DNA from: an uncultured Acidimicrobiaceae bacterium
GTDB taxonomy: Bacteria > Actinomycetota > Acidimicrobiia > Acidimicrobiales > Bog-793
Length of the DNA stretch: 37,459 nucleotides
Assembly (NCBI GenBank): GCA_903845085.1
Contig: CAIMWD010000062.1
Coordinates: 1 to 37,459 of the forward strand
Reading direction: 5' to 3'
A program made the position numbers and the translations under genes. Below the pieces are notes generated by a model, which saw only the letters and a list, made by a program, of their open reading frames with translations, searched no databases and was not told where the DNA came from. Shown here in pieces: positions 1 through 9,683 of the stretch (position 1 is the first letter of the stretch; every line of letters begins with the position of its first letter).

Positions 1-1292
1 GCGATGACCTCGCCCTTGACCGAACGACGCATGTCCGTTACCTCTTCCGGGCGCTCATCGACGAGTAGCACGATCAGGTGCACATCGGGATTATTTGCCT
101 CGATGGAGTTCGCGATCTGCTTCATCACGGTCGTCTTTCCCGCCTTCGGCGGTGAGACGATCAGACCTCGCTGACCCTTACCGATCGGCGAGATCAGGTC
201 GACGATGCGCGAGGTCAAGTTATTGGGGTCATCGCCGGTCTCGAGGCGCAACTTTGAGTCGGGGAAGAGCGGCGTGAGCTCCTCGAATTTCGGACGCACG
301 CGCGCTGCCTCAGGATCGAGTCCGGCCACCGCGTCCACGCGGATAAGCGCGGGAAATTTCTCACTCGAGGAGGCGGCACGACAGGCGCCTTCGATGGCGT
401 CACCCTTTCGTAGGGCAAAACGTCGCACGAGACCAACAGAGACGTAGACGTCCTTCGGACTCGGAAGATATCCGCTGGTGCGGAGAAAGCCATAGCCCTC
501 TTCGCGAAGATCGAGAAGACCCTTCACCGGTACGAGCTCGCCCTGGTAGTTCGCCTCATTCTCCACGCTCTGGCCGCCGAAGCTCTCGCCCCGTTCGCGT
601 CCGCGTCCGCGGCGGCGCCCGCGACGGTTATTCGGATCATTTTGATCGCGCTGACCTTGGTTTCGATCCTGATAGCCCTGACCCTGGGGGCGAGTCCCTT
701 GCACCTGTGCGCCGTTGCCCTGAGCACCATTGTTTTGTGCACCGTTGCCGGCCTGACCATTCGTGTTGCTCTGGCCATTCGAGCTGCTCTGGCCACCCGC
801 TGCGCCGGAACGCTCACCACGGGATCCATTTTCATTGCGGCTCTCGCTGCGAGGATTGGTGCGCGGATTCTGCCGACCATCGGGTGATGATGTCCGCTCG
901 CCACTCTCGATCACCGGCGTGGCGCGGAAGGTGATCTCGGGTTCCGGCATGATCTCGGGGGAGGCCAGCTGATCGGCAGCCTTGCGAGGACGTCCCGGAC
1001 CGCGCTTAGGGGTAGATGCCTCGCTCACGGCGCTGCTCGCAGAGGCACTCCCATCGGAGGAATCTCCCTCCGCAGCGGCTTTGCGGGGACGTCCCGGTCC
1101 GCGCTTTGCCGCTGGCGCGGAAGCTGGCACCGGACGCTCGTCGATTGCGCCGGTCTTTTGCAAAATTGCCTGAATGACATCGGACTTCTTCGCACGCGGT
1201 GCGATATCCGCACCGAGTGAGGCGGCGACCGTCACCAGCTCCGCGCGGTCCTTCGCCTCGAGTACTGAGCGTGCTGAATCTGCTCCAGCCAT
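1..1292 (-). CDS. rho: Transcription termination factor Rho (partial, C-terminus beyond left edge)
   Basis: Own reverse translation from ATG at 1292: MAGADSARSVLEAKDRAELVTVAASLGADIAPRAKKSDVIQAIL (Rho_N/SAP-like)... low-complexity insert ... ANYQGELVPVKGLLDLREEGYGFLRTSGYLPSPKDVYVS (RNA-binding domain) ... RIVDLISPIGKGQRGLIVSPPKAGKTTVMKQIANSIEANNPDVHLIVLLVDERPEEVTDM (Walker A and ATPase). Missing from the ORF track because it runs off the edge. Confidence 0.96.
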   Translation of the reverse strand, partial: MAGADSARSVLEAKDRAELVTVAASLGADIAPRAKKSDVIQAILQKTGAIDERPVPASAPAAKRGPGRPRKAAAEGDSSDGSASASSAVSEASTPKRGPGRPRKAADQLASPEIMPEPEITFRATPVIESGERTSSPDGRQNPRTNPRSESRNENGSRGERSGAAGGQSSSNGQSNTNGQAGNGAQNNGAQGNGAQVQGTRPQGQGYQDRNQGQRDQNDPNNRRGRRRGRGRERGESFGGQSVENEANYQGELVPVKGLLDLREEGYGFLRTSGYLPSPKDVYVSVGLVRRFALRKGDAIEGACRAASSSEKFPALIRVDAVAGLDPEAARVRPKFEELTPLFPDSKLRLETGDDPNNLTSRIVDLISPIGKGQRGLIVSPPKAGKTTVMKQIANSIEANNPDVHLIVLLVDERPEEVTDMRRSVKGEVI

Positions 1293-1672
1293 TGATTGTG
1301 CTCCTGCTCTTGTCATTTGACCCCCGACGTGGAGGTCAGAAAAATTGGTGGGCCCGCAGATCGGTCATCCATGATGACCTCCCCGAATCGCCGCCGGGCA
1401 CCCGAGGGTGGCGGTGCGATGCAAGCGGAATCAGGCAACGTCCCCTACATCCCGAACTCGCAAGAGGGTACGTGCAAGGGGGAAGCGTACGAAGAGGCTA
1501 CGAAAGGGTGTTCCCCAAGATCTGGGATCTGGGAGCCCCCGCACGAGCAACGGGCCACAGCAGCAGCGCCACGCTCGGCAGGAAGGCCTGCATGACCACT
1601 GTAACGCCGAATACCGCGAAAGGCAATCAGCCCCTGCAGCTGTCGCGGCCGGTGGCTGAGGAGGGTGCAGCG

Positions 1673-2776
1673 CTACGAACCAAGTCCCAGTGTTTCGAGC
1701 ACCGCTTCGAGCGTTGGATCGACCGTCACCGGGACGCTCGCCTGTGATATTGCGAGGTCGGGATCCTTGAGACCGTGCCCCGTCAGCACACAGACCACCG
1801 TTGACCCCTTTGGCACGCCGACCTTCAAAAGACCGGCAACACTCGCGGCAGATGCCGCCTCGCAAAAGACCGACTCTTCCTCCGCGAGGATGCGATAGGC
1901 CTCGAGGATCTTCTCATCAGTGACAGCGTTAATCGCGCCCTGTGAATCACGCGCCGCATCGGTGGCGCTCGTCCACGATGCCGGGTTTCCGATACGGATA
2001 GCGGTGGCGATGGTCTCTGGATTCTCCACGGGATGGCCGAGCACGATCGGCGCCGATCCGGCGGCCTGAAATCCCATCATCGCGGGAAGTTTGCTCGCAC
2101 GACCGACCTCTTTGAACTCGCGATAACCCCTCCAGTAGGCGGTGATGTTGCCCGCGTTGCCCACGGGAATGAAGTGGTAGTCGGGCGCGTCGCCGAGCGC
2201 GTCGATGATCTCAAACGCGCCGGTCTTTTGTCCCTCAATGCGATAGGGATTGACCGAGTTCACGACCTCGATCGGTGCACGCGAGGGAAGTTCGCGCACG
2301 ATGTCGAGCGCAACATCAAAGTTCCCGCGCACCTGGATGACCCGCGCACCGTGCACCAATGCTTGGGCCAATTTGCCGAGCGCAATGTGCCCCTCCGGTA
2401 TCAAGACCACGCAGCTCATGCCCGCCCGTGCTGCATAGGCAGCAGCCGATGCGGAGGTATTTCCGGTCGAGGCACAGACAACCGCCTTGGCGCCAGACTC
2501 GGCCGCCTTAGAGATCGCCATCGTCATGCCCCGGTCTTTAAATGAACCGGTCGGATTCGCGCCCTCGATCTTCAAAAAGACGTCGGCGCCGACACGTGCG
2601 GAGAGCCGTGGTGCAGGAAGCAGTGGCGTGTTGCCCTCAAAGAGCGTGATAATCGGCGTCGCCGCGCTGACTGGAAGAAACTCTGCGTAGCGGCGGATGA
2701 TGCCCTCATAGGCACGAGAGGCAAAGGCGCCCTCGTGCGCAGTTGTCGCCATCCGTTCAACCGATGTATTACTCAT
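1673..2776 (-). CDS. thrC: Threonine synthase (canonical, without zinc ribbon)
   Basis: PLP fold-type II motifs: [49 protein letters not shown]. Likely start MSNTSVERM at 2776, overlapping the hom stop; adjacent to hom. Confidence 0.93.
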   Translation of the reverse strand: MSNTSVERMATTAHEGAFASRAYEGIIRRYAEFLPVSAATPIITLFEGNTPLLPAPRLSARVGADVFLKIEGANPTGSFKDRGMTMAISKAAESGAKAVVCASTGNTSASAAAYAARAGMSCVVLIPEGHIALGKLAQALVHGARVIQVRGNFDVALDIVRELPSRAPIEVVNSVNPYRIEGQKTGAFEIIDALGDAPDYHFIPVGNAGNITAYWRGYREFKEVGRASKLPAMMGFQAAGSAPIVLGHPVENPETIATAIRIGNPASWTSATDAARDSQGAINAVTDEKILEAYRILAEEESVFCEAASAASVAGLLKVGVPKGSTVVCVLTGHGLKDPDLAISQASVPVTVDPTLEAVLETLGLGS

Positions 2777-4103
2777 CATCTTCACCTAGCACTCGAAGAA
2801 GACCACCAATTCGTTTGACCGCCTCCAGCTCGCGCAACCCAGCGAGCGTCGCCTGCACATCCGACTCACGGGCAAGGTGGGTGATGAACACGATGCGGGC
2901 CTCGTTTGCGAGTCCCACCTGCTCCATCGAGCGGATCGAGACGCCATGACGACCAAAGACATCGGCGACTGAGGCCATCACCCCGGTTCGATCGGCGACC
3001 TCAATGGTGATGCAGTACCGCGACTGCAGACGATCTATTGGCTCAAGGCGCACATGACGGCGGGCGGGCTGTTCGAAGGTGCCCGTACGCGCGAGTCCGC
3101 GGGCGGCGTCGATGAGATCGCCGAGCACTGCACTCGCCGTCGGTGCACCGCCAGCACCGCGCCCGTAGAGCATGAGTTCGCCTGCATGCTCACCCTCAAC
3201 AAATATCGCATTAAAGGTGCCATTTACCGTCGCGAGCGGATGCGATCGGTGCAACATCGCGGGATGCACGCGAACCAAGATCGACTCCTCGTTCCCCTCA
3301 TAGTTGCGCTCAGCAACGCTCAACAGCTTCACGACGAACCCACGACGTTCGGCAAATTCGATATCTGCGGAATCGATCTCCGTGATCCCACACCGAAAGA
3401 CATCATCTCGGGTGACGTCGGCATTAAAGGCGAGACTCGCGATGATCGCGGTCTTTGCCGCGGCGTCATAGCCCTCTACGTCAGCGGTCGGATCCGCCTC
3501 GGCATACCCCTTGACAATCGCCTCTTCGAGCGCGGTTGCATAGGAGCCATGGAGCTGTGACATCTGCGTGAGGATGTAATTCGTGGTGCCATTGACGATG
3601 CCGAGCACCCGATGGACGCGTTCGCCAGCGAGCGAGACCGAGAGCGCGCGCACGAGCGGAATGGCTCCACCAACTGCGGCCTCGTAGAGGAGGTCGCGCT
3701 CAACTGAGGCAGCGAGATCATGCAATGTGGCGCCGTCGGTCGAGAGGAGCTCTTTGTTGGCGCTGACGACTGACTTTCCTGCGCGAAGGGCTGATTCAAT
3801 TAATCCCTTGGCCGGCTCAATCCCACCGATGAGCTCCACGACGAGGTCGATATCAGGGTCTTCGACGAGACCTCGTGCATCATCAGTTAGGCGACCTGCA
3901 AGGTTTTGAGAGCGACGCGGTTTGGTGAGGTCGCGTACTGCGATACGGGAGATGAGGAGCCGAACGCCAGATCGCTCGGCGATCGCATCGGCCTCTTCGT
4001 CGATGAGTGAGACGAGTGCATCGCCAACGTTTCCGCAGCCAAGGAGGCCAATTCGCACCGTAAGGTGCCCTCCTCGATCCTCTACTTGACCTGCACCACT
4101 CAT
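2769..4103 (-). CDS. hom: Homoserine dehydrogenase (with C-terminal ACT domain)
   Basis: [62 protein letters not shown]-terminal [31 protein letters not shown] (ACT). True start may be slightly internal. Confidence 0.95.
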   Translation of the reverse strand: MSGAGQVEDRGGHLTVRIGLLGCGNVGDALVSLIDEEADAIAERSGVRLLISRIAVRDLTKPRRSQNLAGRLTDDARGLVEDPDIDLVVELIGGIEPAKGLIESALRAGKSVVSANKELLSTDGATLHDLAASVERDLLYEAAVGGAIPLVRALSVSLAGERVHRVLGIVNGTTNYILTQMSQLHGSYATALEEAIVKGYAEADPTADVEGYDAAAKTAIIASLAFNADVTRDDVFRCGITEIDSADIEFAERRGFVVKLLSVAERNYEGNEESILVRVHPAMLHRSHPLATVNGTFNAIFVEGEHAGELMLYGRGAGGAPTASAVLGDLIDAARGLARTGTFEQPARRHVRLEPIDRLQSRYCITIEVADRTGVMASVADVFGRHGVSIRSMEQVGLANEARIVFITHLARESDVQATLAGLRELEAVKRIGGLLRVLGEDDE

Positions 4104-4120
4104 CTCACCACGCTAATCAA

Positions 4121-5473
4121 TCACGGCTCAAGCCGGAGAAGGTCCTCGATCGTCTCGCGTCGCACCACCACTCGAGCCTCGCCATCAGCGACAAAGATCA
4201 CCGGTGGTCGCACGACGCGGTTGTAGTTCGAGGCCATAGAGAATCCGTAGGCACCCGTCACCGGCGTCACGCAGATATCCCCTACGTTCACGTCCTCGGG
4301 GAGGCGCCCCTCATCGACGACGATGTCTCCCGATTCACAGTGCTTACCAACGACACGGACGGCACGTGTTCGCACCGCGCTCATCGAACGCGCGAGAAAG
4401 ACCTCATAACCACTTCCATAGAGAACCGGGCGGGGATTGTCGCTCATGCCGCCGTCGACCGAAACATAGGTCCGGATACCCTCGATCTCTTTTATCGTGC
4501 CCACGCGATAACAGGTCATCCCTGCGGTGGCAACGATCGAGCGACCCGGTTCAATTCCTATCTGCACTCGCTCATCGATGCCGGCTCCCTTGCAGGCAAC
4601 GCGGATCGCCTCTGCCCACTGGGTGATTGTGGGTGCAACCTCGCCGTTGAGATAGGCCACACCGAGTCCACCACCTACGGTAAAGAGGCGCAGATCATGG
4701 ATCGCGATGAACGGCGCGACCGCCTCGATCTCAGCGACAAAGCCATCAAAGTCGACGATCTGACTTCCGATATGCGCGTGGACCCCGTCGACCGCCTCGC
4801 CAAAATGTTCGCGCAACACCGCCATCGCGCGATCAGCGGTGCCGCGCGCGAGTGAAAGGCCAAACTTGGAATCCTCTTGACCGGTCTTGATGAATTCGTG
4901 GGTGTGCGCCTCTACCCCTGGTGTAACGCGAACCGACAGGCGGGTGCTCCCGAGATCGCCGAAGGCGATGAGGCGGGTGATCTCATCAAACGAGTCCACC
5001 ACGATACGACCGACGCCGACGTGGAGCGCGTGCGCAAGCTCCTCCTCAGACTTGTTATTGCCATGGAAGACAAGACGACTCGGATCCACCTCTGCCGCTA
5101 ACGCGATCGCGAGTTCACCGCCGGTAGAGACATCGAGGTGCATACCCTCCTCCGTAGCCAAGCGCGCCATCGCCTTGGTGAGAAAGGCCTTCGTTGCGAA
5201 CGAGGCGCCAGAGCCAAAGGCGGCGACCGCCTCACGGCAACGCGCACGGAGGTGTGCCTCGTCGTAGACGAAGAGCGGAGTACCAAACTCCGCCACCAGA
5301 TCATCGATGCGCACGCCACCAACGACGAGTGCATCATCCTCATCCGCATGCGCCGTCAGCGGCATGAGGTGTGGACCGATCGGCTCCTCACTGGGATCCG
5401 CGACAAAATCATCGGAGAAGACCCGATTCATTTCGGCTCCGGGTTCATTTTGTCGGTGCTCGAAATTCGACAT
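4121..5473 (-). CDS. lysA: Diaminopimelate decarboxylase
   Basis: FGTPLFVYDEAHLRARCREAV, FATKAFLTKAMARL, DVSTGGELAIAL, HIGSQIVDFDGF, FTVGGGLGVAY, EPGRSIVATAGMT, DNPRPVLYGSGYE, CESGDIV. Confidence 0.95.
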   Translation of the reverse strand: MSNFEHRQNEPGAEMNRVFSDDFVADPSEEPIGPHLMPLTAHADEDDALVVGGVRIDDLVAEFGTPLFVYDEAHLRARCREAVAAFGSGASFATKAFLTKAMARLATEEGMHLDVSTGGELAIALAAEVDPSRLVFHGNNKSEEELAHALHVGVGRIVVDSFDEITRLIAFGDLGSTRLSVRVTPGVEAHTHEFIKTGQEDSKFGLSLARGTADRAMAVLREHFGEAVDGVHAHIGSQIVDFDGFVAEIEAVAPFIAIHDLRLFTVGGGLGVAYLNGEVAPTITQWAEAIRVACKGAGIDERVQIGIEPGRSIVATAGMTCYRVGTIKEIEGIRTYVSVDGGMSDNPRPVLYGSGYEVFLARSMSAVRTRAVRVVGKHCESGDIVVDEGRLPEDVNVGDICVTPVTGAYGFSMASNYNRVVRPPVIFVADGEARVVVRRETIEDLLRLEP

Positions 5474-5477
5474 CTGA

Positions 5478-7088
5478 TCACATCGATTCTGGCGCGCTCA
5501 CGCCGAGGAGTGCGAGCCCGATCGAGAGACCGATGCGCGTCGCCTCGACCAGCCACAGGCGCGCCTGCGTCTCTGCTGTGCTCACCTCATCGCCGAGCAC
5601 GCGATGATCATGGTAGAAACCGTGAAATTCACCGGCGAGGGCGCGTACGAAGTTCGTGACCTTAAAAGGTGCACGCTCACGTGCCGCCTCTCGAACCACA
5701 TCCGGCAGGCTGTAGAGCGTGCGCAGGAGATCGAGTTCGCGCGGATGCACGAGTAGCTGCAATGGTGCATCGGCAAGCGGTGCGCGCACGACGCCACGCT
5801 CCTCACAGACACGCCCGATCGAGGAGATGCGCGCGTAGGCGTACTGCACGTAAAAGACCGGATTGTCCATGGACTTTGAGGTCACGGCATCGAGATCGAG
5901 CGTAGAGGCCTGATCGATCGAGCTCATGAGCGACATCAGTCGCGTGGCATCGGGCCCGATCTGATCGATCAGCTCATCGAGTCGCACGTAGTTCCCCGAG
6001 CGCTTTGACATGCGCCCGCTTACGAGTGAGACAAGCTGGCCGAGCTTGACCTCGAGTCGCGTGCGATCGATTCCGAGCGCCTCCACACCCGCCTCAAGGC
6101 TGGCCACCTGCCCGTGATGGTCCGCACCGAAGACATCGATAACTCGATCAAAACCGCGTACAAGAAATTTGTCACGGTGATAGGCGATATCACCAGCGAG
6201 ATAGGTGGCATCACCATTTGCCTTCACCAACACACGGTCTCGAACATCACCAAGTTCGGTGGAGCGGAGCCACGTCGCATCGTCGAGCTCGTAGACAAGG
6301 CGACGGTCACGCATCATGGCGATCGCCTCATCGACACGACCGCTCTCCTCGATCGATGCCTGGCTGTACCACTCGTCATAGACGATGCCGAGTCGATCGA
6401 GGGTCGTCCGGATAACGCCGAGGATCTCCTCGGCGGCAAACTTTCCCGCGGTGACAACGTCCTCGGGTCCCTGATAGCGCACAGCAAGATCGGTGACATA
6501 TTCGCCCTGATATCCCTGTTCGGGCACCTCGCTCCCTGATCGACGGGCGAGCACCGACTCACCGAGCATGCGGATCTGATTCCCGGTGTCGTTGACGTAG
6601 TACTCCGTAGAAACCTGCCAGCCACAACGGCGCAAAAGGCGCGAGAGTGCGTCGCCGTATGAGCCAAGCCATCCATTACCGACGTGAAGCGGCCCCGTCG
6701 GATTTGCCGAGACAAACTCCACCTGGACTCGTTCGCCACCGCCGAGATTGGGTGTTGCGTAACCCTCCTCACCCTCGGTGACCACCTGTTTCAGTACATC
6801 ATGTAGCCACGAGTTCGCGAGGCGAAAGTTCACAAAACCAGGACCGGCGATCTCAATACCCTCGACATGAACGATCGTTCGACCCTCGAGCGCGGCGACG
6901 AGTTGCGCAGCGAGTTCGCGGGGAGCGGCGCCGATCCGCTTCGAGAGAACGAGTGCAACGTTCGAGGAGAGATCGCCATGCTCGAGCCGTGCGGGACGCT
7001 CGAGCTTGATCTCCTCGGGGGCGATCTTCACGCCGAGCTCGCCAAATGCCTCGGAAATTGCCCGTGCAAGGGTGTCAACGATCGTCAT
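5478..7088 (-). CDS. argS: Arginyl-tRNA synthetase
   Basis: VEFVSANPTGPLHVGNGWLGSYGDALSRLL (HIGH-type motif), YLAGDIAYHRDKF, MSKRSGNYVRLDELID; C-terminal DALR domain. Confidence 0.96.
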   Translation of the reverse strand: MTIVDTLARAISEAFGELGVKIAPEEIKLERPARLEHGDLSSNVALVLSKRIGAAPRELAAQLVAALEGRTIVHVEGIEIAGPGFVNFRLANSWLHDVLKQVVTEGEEGYATPNLGGGERVQVEFVSANPTGPLHVGNGWLGSYGDALSRLLRRCGWQVSTEYYVNDTGNQIRMLGESVLARRSGSEVPEQGYQGEYVTDLAVRYQGPEDVVTAGKFAAEEILGVIRTTLDRLGIVYDEWYSQASIEESGRVDEAIAMMRDRRLVYELDDATWLRSTELGDVRDRVLVKANGDATYLAGDIAYHRDKFLVRGFDRVIDVFGADHHGQVASLEAGVEALGIDRTRLEVKLGQLVSLVSGRMSKRSGNYVRLDELIDQIGPDATRLMSLMSSIDQASTLDLDAVTSKSMDNPVFYVQYAYARISSIGRVCEERGVVRAPLADAPLQLLVHPRELDLLRTLYSLPDVVREAARERAPFKVTNFVRALAGEFHGFYHDHRVLGDEVSTAETQARLWLVEATRIGLSIGLALLGVSAPESM

Positions 7089-7183
7089 GGCCACCTGTGG
7101 ATGATAGATGGCCGGCTACCATATGGAGGGCGTAACAACCCACCACGACGATCTCCGCCTACGGAATCGCTCATCATGGGCAC

Positions 7184-7255
7184 GCCCTCGTAGCTCAGGG
7201 GATAGAGCACCGCCCTCCGGAGGCGGGAGCGCAGGTTCGAATCCTGCCGGGGGCA
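7184..7255 (+). tRNA. tRNA-Arg (anticodon CCG)
   Basis: Cloverleaf by eye: acceptor GCCCTCG/CGGGGGC, D arm GCTC..GAGC, anticodon stem CCGCC/GGCGG with loop CTCCGGA (CCG), T arm GCAGG TTCGAAT CCTGC, discriminator A. CCA not encoded. Confidence 0.93.
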
Positions 7256-7524
7256 CCTCGCCGATCGGGCGACGCGAGGAGCGCCGACCAAGCGCACCGC
7301 TCGCTTCAATTCGTCGGTCACGCAACGACGCTGCAATCGTAGGGCGCTCGGGAGCGCGGAGGGTCTTTCACGCTGTAGTCGAGGGAGCCCGCTGCGGCGC
7401 AGAAAATATCGCGTTCGCATCGGCGCGCAGCCGCAACTATTTGACAACCAAAACGAGGGTTGCTTATATTGCCGGGCTTCGCAGAGTAGAACACTGACCT
7501 AGGCGGGATCGAGGAGATCAACGG

Positions 7525-8412
7525 ATGGCAATAGGGTCGCAGGAGGCGGGCAGACCCGATTGGGTCGATCGCAGTCTCTTCCCCTTCACCAGCAGGTTTG
7601 TCATGATTCAGGGCCACTCCGTTCATTACATCGACGAGGGTCACGGTCCGGTTCTGCTCTTCGCCCATGGCAATCCCACCTGGTCCTTCGTCTACCGCGA
7701 TGTCATCAGATCGCTCTCCTCGCACTTTCGCTGTGTTTCGCTCGACTACCCCGGTTTTGGCCTCTCGCGGGCGCAAGATGACTATCTATCTACTCCCGCC
7801 GAGCACGCCTCAGTTATGGCGGAGTTCATCGAGCTGCTGCATCTCGACCGTTATATCTTGGTGGCACAGGACTGGGGTGGTCCCATCGGATTAAGCGCTG
7901 CGCTGCGTGCACCAGAGCGTTTACAGGGGCTGGTACTTGGCAACACCTGGGCCTGGCCGGTCAACGGCGACCTTCATTTTGAGATCTTCTCTCGGGTCAT
8001 GGGTGGCGCCATTGGCCGCATGTTGATCATGCGATTCAACATGTTTGTCAATCTCATGATCCCCGCAGGTCACCGGCGTCGCAAGCTCACAGAACCCGAG
8101 ATGCGCCACTACAAGCTGGCGCTCGATACACCGATGCGACGACGAGCGAGCGCGATCTTCCCCCGATCCATCACCTCCTGTCGCGACTTTCTTGAAAGCG
8201 TCGACCGCGGTCTGCAACGAATTGAGCACCTGCCCTCGCTCCTTGTTTGGGGCGATCGGGACATCGCCTTTCGGAGGAAGGAGCTGCGACGTTGGGAGCA
8301 GCGCCTCGTGCAGCACACCACCGTCGTCGTTGAGGGAGCTGGGCATTACGTGCAGAGCGACGCTCCCGACGAGTTCGCGCGGGCGATCCGCCGCTGGCAC
8401 CTCGGGATCTAA
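7525..8412 (+). CDS. Alpha/beta hydrolase, haloalkane dehalogenase-like
   Basis: HGNPTWSFVYRDVI, nucleophile elbow VAQDWGGPIG (Asp nucleophile followed by Trp, not Ser), VWGDRDIAF, GAGHYVQSDAPDE catalytic His. Confidence 0.85.
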   Translation: MAIGSQEAGRPDWVDRSLFPFTSRFVMIQGHSVHYIDEGHGPVLLFAHGNPTWSFVYRDVIRSLSSHFRCVSLDYPGFGLSRAQDDYLSTPAEHASVMAEFIELLHLDRYILVAQDWGGPIGLSAALRAPERLQGLVLGNTWAWPVNGDLHFEIFSRVMGGAIGRMLIMRFNMFVNLMIPAGHRRRKLTEPEMRHYKLALDTPMRRRASAIFPRSITSCRDFLESVDRGLQRIEHLPSLLVWGDRDIAFRRKELRRWEQRLVQHTTVVVEGAGHYVQSDAPDEFARAIRRWHLGI

Positions 8413-8481
8413 GGGCAAGCCGGCGCGACATCCGCCGTCGCAGTGCGGCCTATGGAACCAGGCTCCGTATCGGATGAGGAG

Positions 8482-9327
8482 CTACCAAGAGGAGGCCGAG
8501 GTTGCGCTGTAGCGCCCCTCGTGGCGCATCACTCGCATCTCAATGCCAAAACAGTCGCTCAATGTTTCATTGGTGAGCTCCTCGTCGATCGGCCCTGAGG
8601 TCACTACCGCTCCGTCGCGCAGCATGATCACATGGGAGGTGGACCGTGGGAGCTCCTCAAGGGTGTGCACCACATGCACCGTCGCAGGTGCGTCTGGCGA
8701 AGCGGCGAGTGCATCGAGTGCGCTGATCAACGATTCACGCCCCGGCAGATCCACCCCAACCGCTGGCTCATCGAGCAGAAGAAGGGGGTGCCGCCCAAAG
8801 AGCGAACGTGCGAGCAGGATTCGTTGTCGCTCGCCTTGGGAGCAGCGGCCAAACTCCTGGTCGACAAGGCGCGCACAACGAAGTTGGCCCAAAAGCTCCA
8901 CGGCGTGTGCCTCCTCCTCCTCGGTGAAGGTCGACCACCAGGTCGCGAGTGTGCCGTCGCGACCGGTCAACACCACCTCTCGGGCGGTTGAATCTCGCGG
9001 GAGTCGGTCGGCGATGGGGTGTCCCACCGAGCCGATGGACTTTCGCAGTTCGCGGAGATCCGTACGCCCGATAAGTGCACCAAGCACATGCACCGTGCCG
9101 GTCGTTGGGTGCCGCTCCGCTCCAGCAAGGGAGAGCAGTGTGGTCTTGCCCGCACCGTTTGGTCCGAGCAACGCCCAGTGCTCATCTGCGCCGATCCGCA
9201 TCGTCACCGGACCAAGGGTGCGTCGACCGTTCACCACGACGGTGACGTCATCGATCTCGACGACGTACTCCTGAGCTTCCACCGAGGCGACCTCCAAATC
9301 GGACTCTTTGTATCGGACTCTCTGCAA
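8482..9327 (-). CDS. ABC transporter ATP-binding protein (stand-alone)
   Basis: GPNGAGKTTLLSLAG (Walker A), CSQGERQRILLARSLF (signature), LLLDEPAVGVDLPGRESLI (Walker B), H-loop VVHTLEE. Confidence 0.93.
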   Translation of the reverse strand: MQRVRYKESDLEVASVEAQEYVVEIDDVTVVVNGRRTLGPVTMRIGADEHWALLGPNGAGKTTLLSLAGAERHPTTGTVHVLGALIGRTDLRELRKSIGSVGHPIADRLPRDSTAREVVLTGRDGTLATWWSTFTEEEEAHAVELLGQLRCARLVDQEFGRCSQGERQRILLARSLFGRHPLLLLDEPAVGVDLPGRESLISALDALAASPDAPATVHVVHTLEELPRSTSHVIMLRDGAVVTSGPIDEELTNETLSDCFGIEMRVMRHEGRYSATSASSW

Positions 9328-9683
9328 TTGTGCTGCGCCTGATTATGGTGCGCCTGTAGCCGCTTGCAGGTCGCGGCTCGCGCTGGCATCGAGGATGGCG
9401 ACGCAGATCCTGCCCCTCCGGCTCCCAAAGAGAGGTGCCCGCGGCCTCTCCTCTTGCAATTGAGACCCATGCGATCACCCCGTAGAACGAGAGGGATTGG
9501 GCAGTTGCAGCGTGGAGATGAATAACGATGCCACTGAATGTCTGGCGCATTCGATAGGAGAGGCACACCGATATTGGAAGCACTCAGAGAGCGCCACTAC
9601 CCTGAGACCGACGAAAGTGACCGGCCCCACGCAAACCATTAGCGTGAGTCGGGTATGCGCATCTACGCGCGATGGAGGGAACG

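Noticed and set aside
1293-1672. Several ORFs in the rho-thrC intergenic region (1199-1747, 1296-1595, 1408-1659, 1431-1865)
   Set aside because: Overlap on all frames, no domain-like sequence or good RBS; treated as rho leader/non-coding although the GGAGGTCA/TGACCTCC inverted repeat there may be structural.
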